Shown piece after piece: positions 63,351-64,000 of a DNA stretch of 64,000 nucleotides. The notes under the pieces are model-generated. The model worked only from the letters and a program-made list of their open reading frames with translations, searched no databases and was not told the DNA's origin. The DNA is from Clostridia bacterium (GTDB taxonomy: Bacteria; Bacillota; Clostridia; TANB77; CAG-508), in NCBI GenBank assembly GCA_900759015.1, contig CAAEUE010000002.1, positions 1 through 64,000 of the forward strand. Direction: 5' to 3'. The position numbers were made by a program, and so were the translations under genes. Numbering within the stretch: the stretch's first letter is position 1; each line of letters starts with the position of its first letter.

Positions 63351-63549
63351 ATGGCAATACCTCTTTTCCTTTTTTTATGAATTTATTCTATATCATATTA
63401 GTATTTTATGCAAGGATTTTAACATTGTTATTTTATGAATATCGTCACTTATTTGAAGACTAGTATAATGAATGCTTACATTTTAATAGTCAAATTCGCA
63501 AAAGCATGAAATAATAGTCTTTATTATAAACATTGAATGCGAAAACAAT

Positions 63550-63615
63550 ATATAAAAAAGTAAAAATAACCCCCAAATTGAAAAACTTTTGTTTAACAGT
63601 TTGAAGGTTATTTTA
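63550..63615 (-). terminator. Terminator of the alpha-glucan phosphorylase gene
   Basis: On the minus strand AAAATAACCTTCAAACTG pairs imperfectly with CAATTTGGGGGTTATTTT, then TACTTTTTT. Confidence 0.75.
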
Positions 63616-63623
63616 ATATTATA

Positions 63624-63676
63624 CCGGGATTTTAAGAACGTCCCCAAATCCCTCTGGGGAACGCCCCAAATCCTTG
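63624..63676. repeat. Dispersed palindromic repeats, two units
   Basis: CGGGATTTTAAGAACGTCCC then CAAATCCC, and GGGGAACGCCCCAAATCC, downstream of the phosphorylase stop. Confidence 0.8.
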
Positions 63677-63682
63677 TTAATT

Positions 63683-64000
63683 CTATCTTGTTACCCATTG
63701 AATTAAATCTAAGTTAGCAGTATCTAGCATCATATTTGTTTGTGGCATAACTCTAAATGTATAACCATAGTTACCACCTGTTTTTAATTCTATCTTAGCA
63801 GAATATTTATATGTTCTGTTTTCGTCATCTTGTTCTATTAAATTCATAGGAACTGTTTGTATTTGTTCCATGATTCCATTTTCTAATATTTTTCCATAAT
63901 ATACTTCTGTTCTAATTGAATTACAGTCTATATTCTCTGGTAAGTTTACTATACAATGCACTTCTATTTGGTTACCTGCATCTATCGTTATATTATCTAA
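63683..64000 (-). CDS. glgP: Alpha-glucan phosphorylase, C-terminal part
   Basis: The visible 105 codons run to the window edge and are the end of a glycogen/alpha-glucan phosphorylase-type protein: a beta-rich C-terminal segment EVHCIVNLPENIDCNSIRTE with VYYGKILENG and the final GGNYGYTFRVMPQ, LIQWVTR. This end is typical of the long GlgP form with an extra C-terminal domain. The catalytic domain and pyridoxal-phosphate lysine lie beyond the window. The frame is open through 64000, so the true start is not here. Confidence 0.68.
   Translation of the reverse strand, partial: LDNITIDAGNQIEVHCIVNLPENIDCNSIRTEVYYGKILENGIMEQIQTVPMNLIEQDDENRTYKYSAKIELKTGGNYGYTFRVMPQTNMMLDTANLDLIQWVTR

Larger units (their letters stand above)
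63351..63682. other. 332-bp gap between pgi and the phosphorylase gene
   Basis: Holds the AT-rich pgi upstream region, a terminator for the minus-strand phosphorylase gene (63550-63615), and a dispersed repeat (63624-63676). A short open frame here is repeat-derived and is not called. Confidence 0.6.

Noticed and set aside
63483..63698. A 71-codon minus-strand frame
   Set aside because: Its first half is a dispersed repeat and it runs through the terminator; no ribosome site.
1..64000. CRISPR array, tRNA or rRNA genes
   Set aside because: No regular spaced repeats, cloverleaf or rRNA sequence was recognised on reading.

Overview
The window is AT-rich (by eye about 30% GC) and reads as a Bacillota (Firmicutes) chromosome, most likely an anaerobic Clostridia or an uncultured gut relative. 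Evidence: strong AAGGAGG-type ribosome sites, the rimP-nusA-ylxR-ylxQ-infB-rbfA order, a clostridial fatty-acid cluster, AddA, a short Pgi, and two PF06541 membrane proteins typical of this group. TGA is a normal stop codon, so the code is standard and not that of Mollicutes. I see no rRNA, tRNA, CRISPR array or prophage. Most genes lie on the minus strand.

Layout. 0-2 kb: the last codons and right end of an IS3-family element, an orphan gene, then a Nudix/phosphotransferase pair. 2-16 kb: a minus-strand accessory block rich in acetyltransferases, HAD phosphatases and nucleotide-cleaning enzymes (Nudix, Ham1, YjjG-like, MazG-like, NDK-like), wrapped around a very large AAA+/M41 protease-like protein; several of its genes are broken. 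16-23.3 kb: fatty-acid synthesis genes fabH-fabD-fabG-fabF-accB-fabZ-accC. 23.4-29 kb: orphan genes, a broken HAD gene, a radical-SAM protein, a methyltransferase, a double MazG-like protein and an Fe/Mn superoxide dismutase. 29-37 kb: rimP-nusA-ylxR-ylxQ-infB-rbfA-nrnA-truB-birA. 37-43.4 kb: addA, pepF and an orphan gene. 43.4-54.9 kb: RelA/SpoT-like proteins, a phosphoesterase, a methyltransferase, a Ca2+-type P-ATPase, a nucleotidase, an ABC exporter, lactate dehydrogenase and two PF06541 proteins. 54.9-60.8 kb: an O-methyltransferase, typA, an S1 protein, plsC, cmk and a P-loop/Asp23 fusion. 60.9-64 kb: a tandem pair of small membrane-protein cassettes, pgi and the 3' end of an alpha-glucan phosphorylase gene.

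How the genes work together. BirA should biotinylate AccB, which AccC carboxylates to feed FabD/FabH/FabF/FabG/FabZ; ACP, an enoyl reductase and AccA/AccD are absent from the window. PlsC uses the acyl chains. The translation operon supplies transcription and ribosome-assembly factors. The nucleotide-cleaning genes form a recurring theme.

Most unusual items: (1) two tandem, independently promoted small membrane-protein cassettes whose 5' and 3' untranslated regions share a 13-nt perfect complementarity; (2) an AAA-AAA-AAA-M41 protein with a cysteine-repeat N-terminus; (3) a 44-nt element at two distant sites with compensatory changes in two stems; (4) a GGGATTTGGGGACGTTCC repeat at nine intergenic sites that supplies the stop codon of at least three genes; (5) five accessory genes broken by indels or a nonsense codon while every core gene is intact; (6) a P-loop/Asp23 fusion in the cmk-plsC-rpsA cluster.
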